Below are positions 63,834 through 64,000 of a DNA stretch of 64,000 nt, in pieces. Source of the DNA: CBDDEI01 sp965226775 (GTDB lineage: Bacteria > Chloroflexota > Dehalococcoidia > SHYD01); the NCBI GenBank assembly GCA_965226775.1, contig CBDDEI010000002.1:1116001-1180000 (forward strand), read 5' to 3'. The position numbers were made by a program, and so were the translations under genes. The notes under the pieces were generated by a model. The model saw nothing but the letters and a program-made list of their open reading frames with translations, had not been told where the DNA came from and ran no database searches. Within the stretch, counting starts at the first letter, position 1. Every line of letters starts with the position of its first letter.

Positions 63834-64000
63834 TCAGGCATCCGGACGAACGGCCTCAGTAATGCTGTACTTATACCGTACCGTTTCAGAGCGGAGGCAT
63901 TGGAAGAAGCGGTCAAACTGCGTCTTGGCTACGCTGGTCATGAAGCGCTGGCCGACTCTCCCGAGGGTGCCGGTCACTTGCACGTCGCCTTCAAAGGTGA
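63834..64000 (-). CDS. coxG: Carbon monoxide dehydrogenase subunit G (CoxG)-like, 3' end only
   Basis: The last 55 codons of an SRPBCC protein, reading leftward from the window's right edge to the stop at 63834. 'TFEGDVQVTGTLGRVGQRFMTSVAKTQFDRFFQCLRSE' is the closing helix of CoxG, a helper of form-I/II CO dehydrogenase-type molybdenum hydroxylases, thought to aid membrane attachment. The rest of the gene, and probably coxSML-like genes, would lie outside to the right. Confidence 0.85.
   Translation of the reverse strand, partial: TFEGDVQVTGTLGRVGQRFMTSVAKTQFDRFFQCLRSETVRYKYSITEAVRPDA

Overview
The window looks like a chromosomal piece of a GC-rich bacterium that makes tetrapyrroles by the C5 route (hemA, hemL), carries a BldC/MerR-type small regulator, a cobA-hemD fusion, the isomerase half of a transaldolase/isomerase, an F420-type (Ddn-like) reductase, CoxG, cyclase-family and M24 proteins, and a two-component 2-oxoacid:ferredoxin oxidoreductase with a fused gamma-delta subunit. 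My best guess is Chloroflexota, near the SAR202/Dehalococcoidia group; this is inference from gene content and no phylogeny was run. Single-base frameshifts interrupt several highly conserved genes, so some indels are probably assembly or read errors. The corrected gene limits given below assume that.

Layout. 1-2 kb: 5' part of a peptide/solute-binding lipoprotein gene and tRNA-Asp, both on the minus strand with clear promoters. 2-10.5 kb, plus strand: DUF2905 protein, queA, a flavin reductase, a decayed 594-bp tandem duplication, a very large Thr-rich surface protein with two carbohydrate-binding-like modules and two lamin-tail domains, a D-Ala-D-Ala carboxypeptidase, a pseudouridine synthase and a methyltransferase. 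10.5-20.9 kb, minus strand: an amidase, then the heme/siroheme block read as HTH regulator, sirC, hemA, hemC, cobA-hemD, a repeat block, hemB, clpS, an unknown gene and hemL, driven by a well-formed promoter with an overlapping inverted repeat. 20.9-24.9 kb: VOC protein, Ddn-like protein, MFS transporter and a GH99-like secreted protein. 24.9-35.7 kb, minus strand: mutS, then a NuoE/NuoF/NuoG-like plus GltD-like flavoprotein complex and ugd. 35.8-43.8 kb: two M24 paralogues, a phosphoglucose isomerase, a cyclase-family hydrolase, a GT39-type glycosyltransferase and a methyltransferase, separated by palindromic repeats. 43.8-53.7 kb, minus strand: cyclophilin, ftsK, RNase J, family-4 uracil-DNA glycosylase, then the 2-oxoacid:ferredoxin oxidoreductase operon headed by an FCD-type GntR regulator with a FadR-like operator.

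53.9-61.7 kb is a 7.8-kb island inserted at the 3' end of tRNA-Val. A 35-bp copy of the tRNA 3' end marks the far side. The island holds a permease fused to an ATPase-like domain, a badly broken yhaO-yhaN (SbcD/SbcC-like) pair and an intact class II aldolase with its own promoter, but no integrase. 61.7-64 kb: decayed or small unknown ORFs, a cytochrome c lipoprotein and the 3' end of a coxG gene.

The points most worth following up are: (1) the NuoEFG-GltD cluster, which looks like a Stn-type electron-bifurcating transhydrogenase in which exactly one of two ferredoxin clusters has been lost and the molybdenum ligand is absent; (2) the integrase-less tRNA-Val island; (3) the tandem duplication that founded or reshaped the surface-protein locus; and (4) the regulated heme operon.
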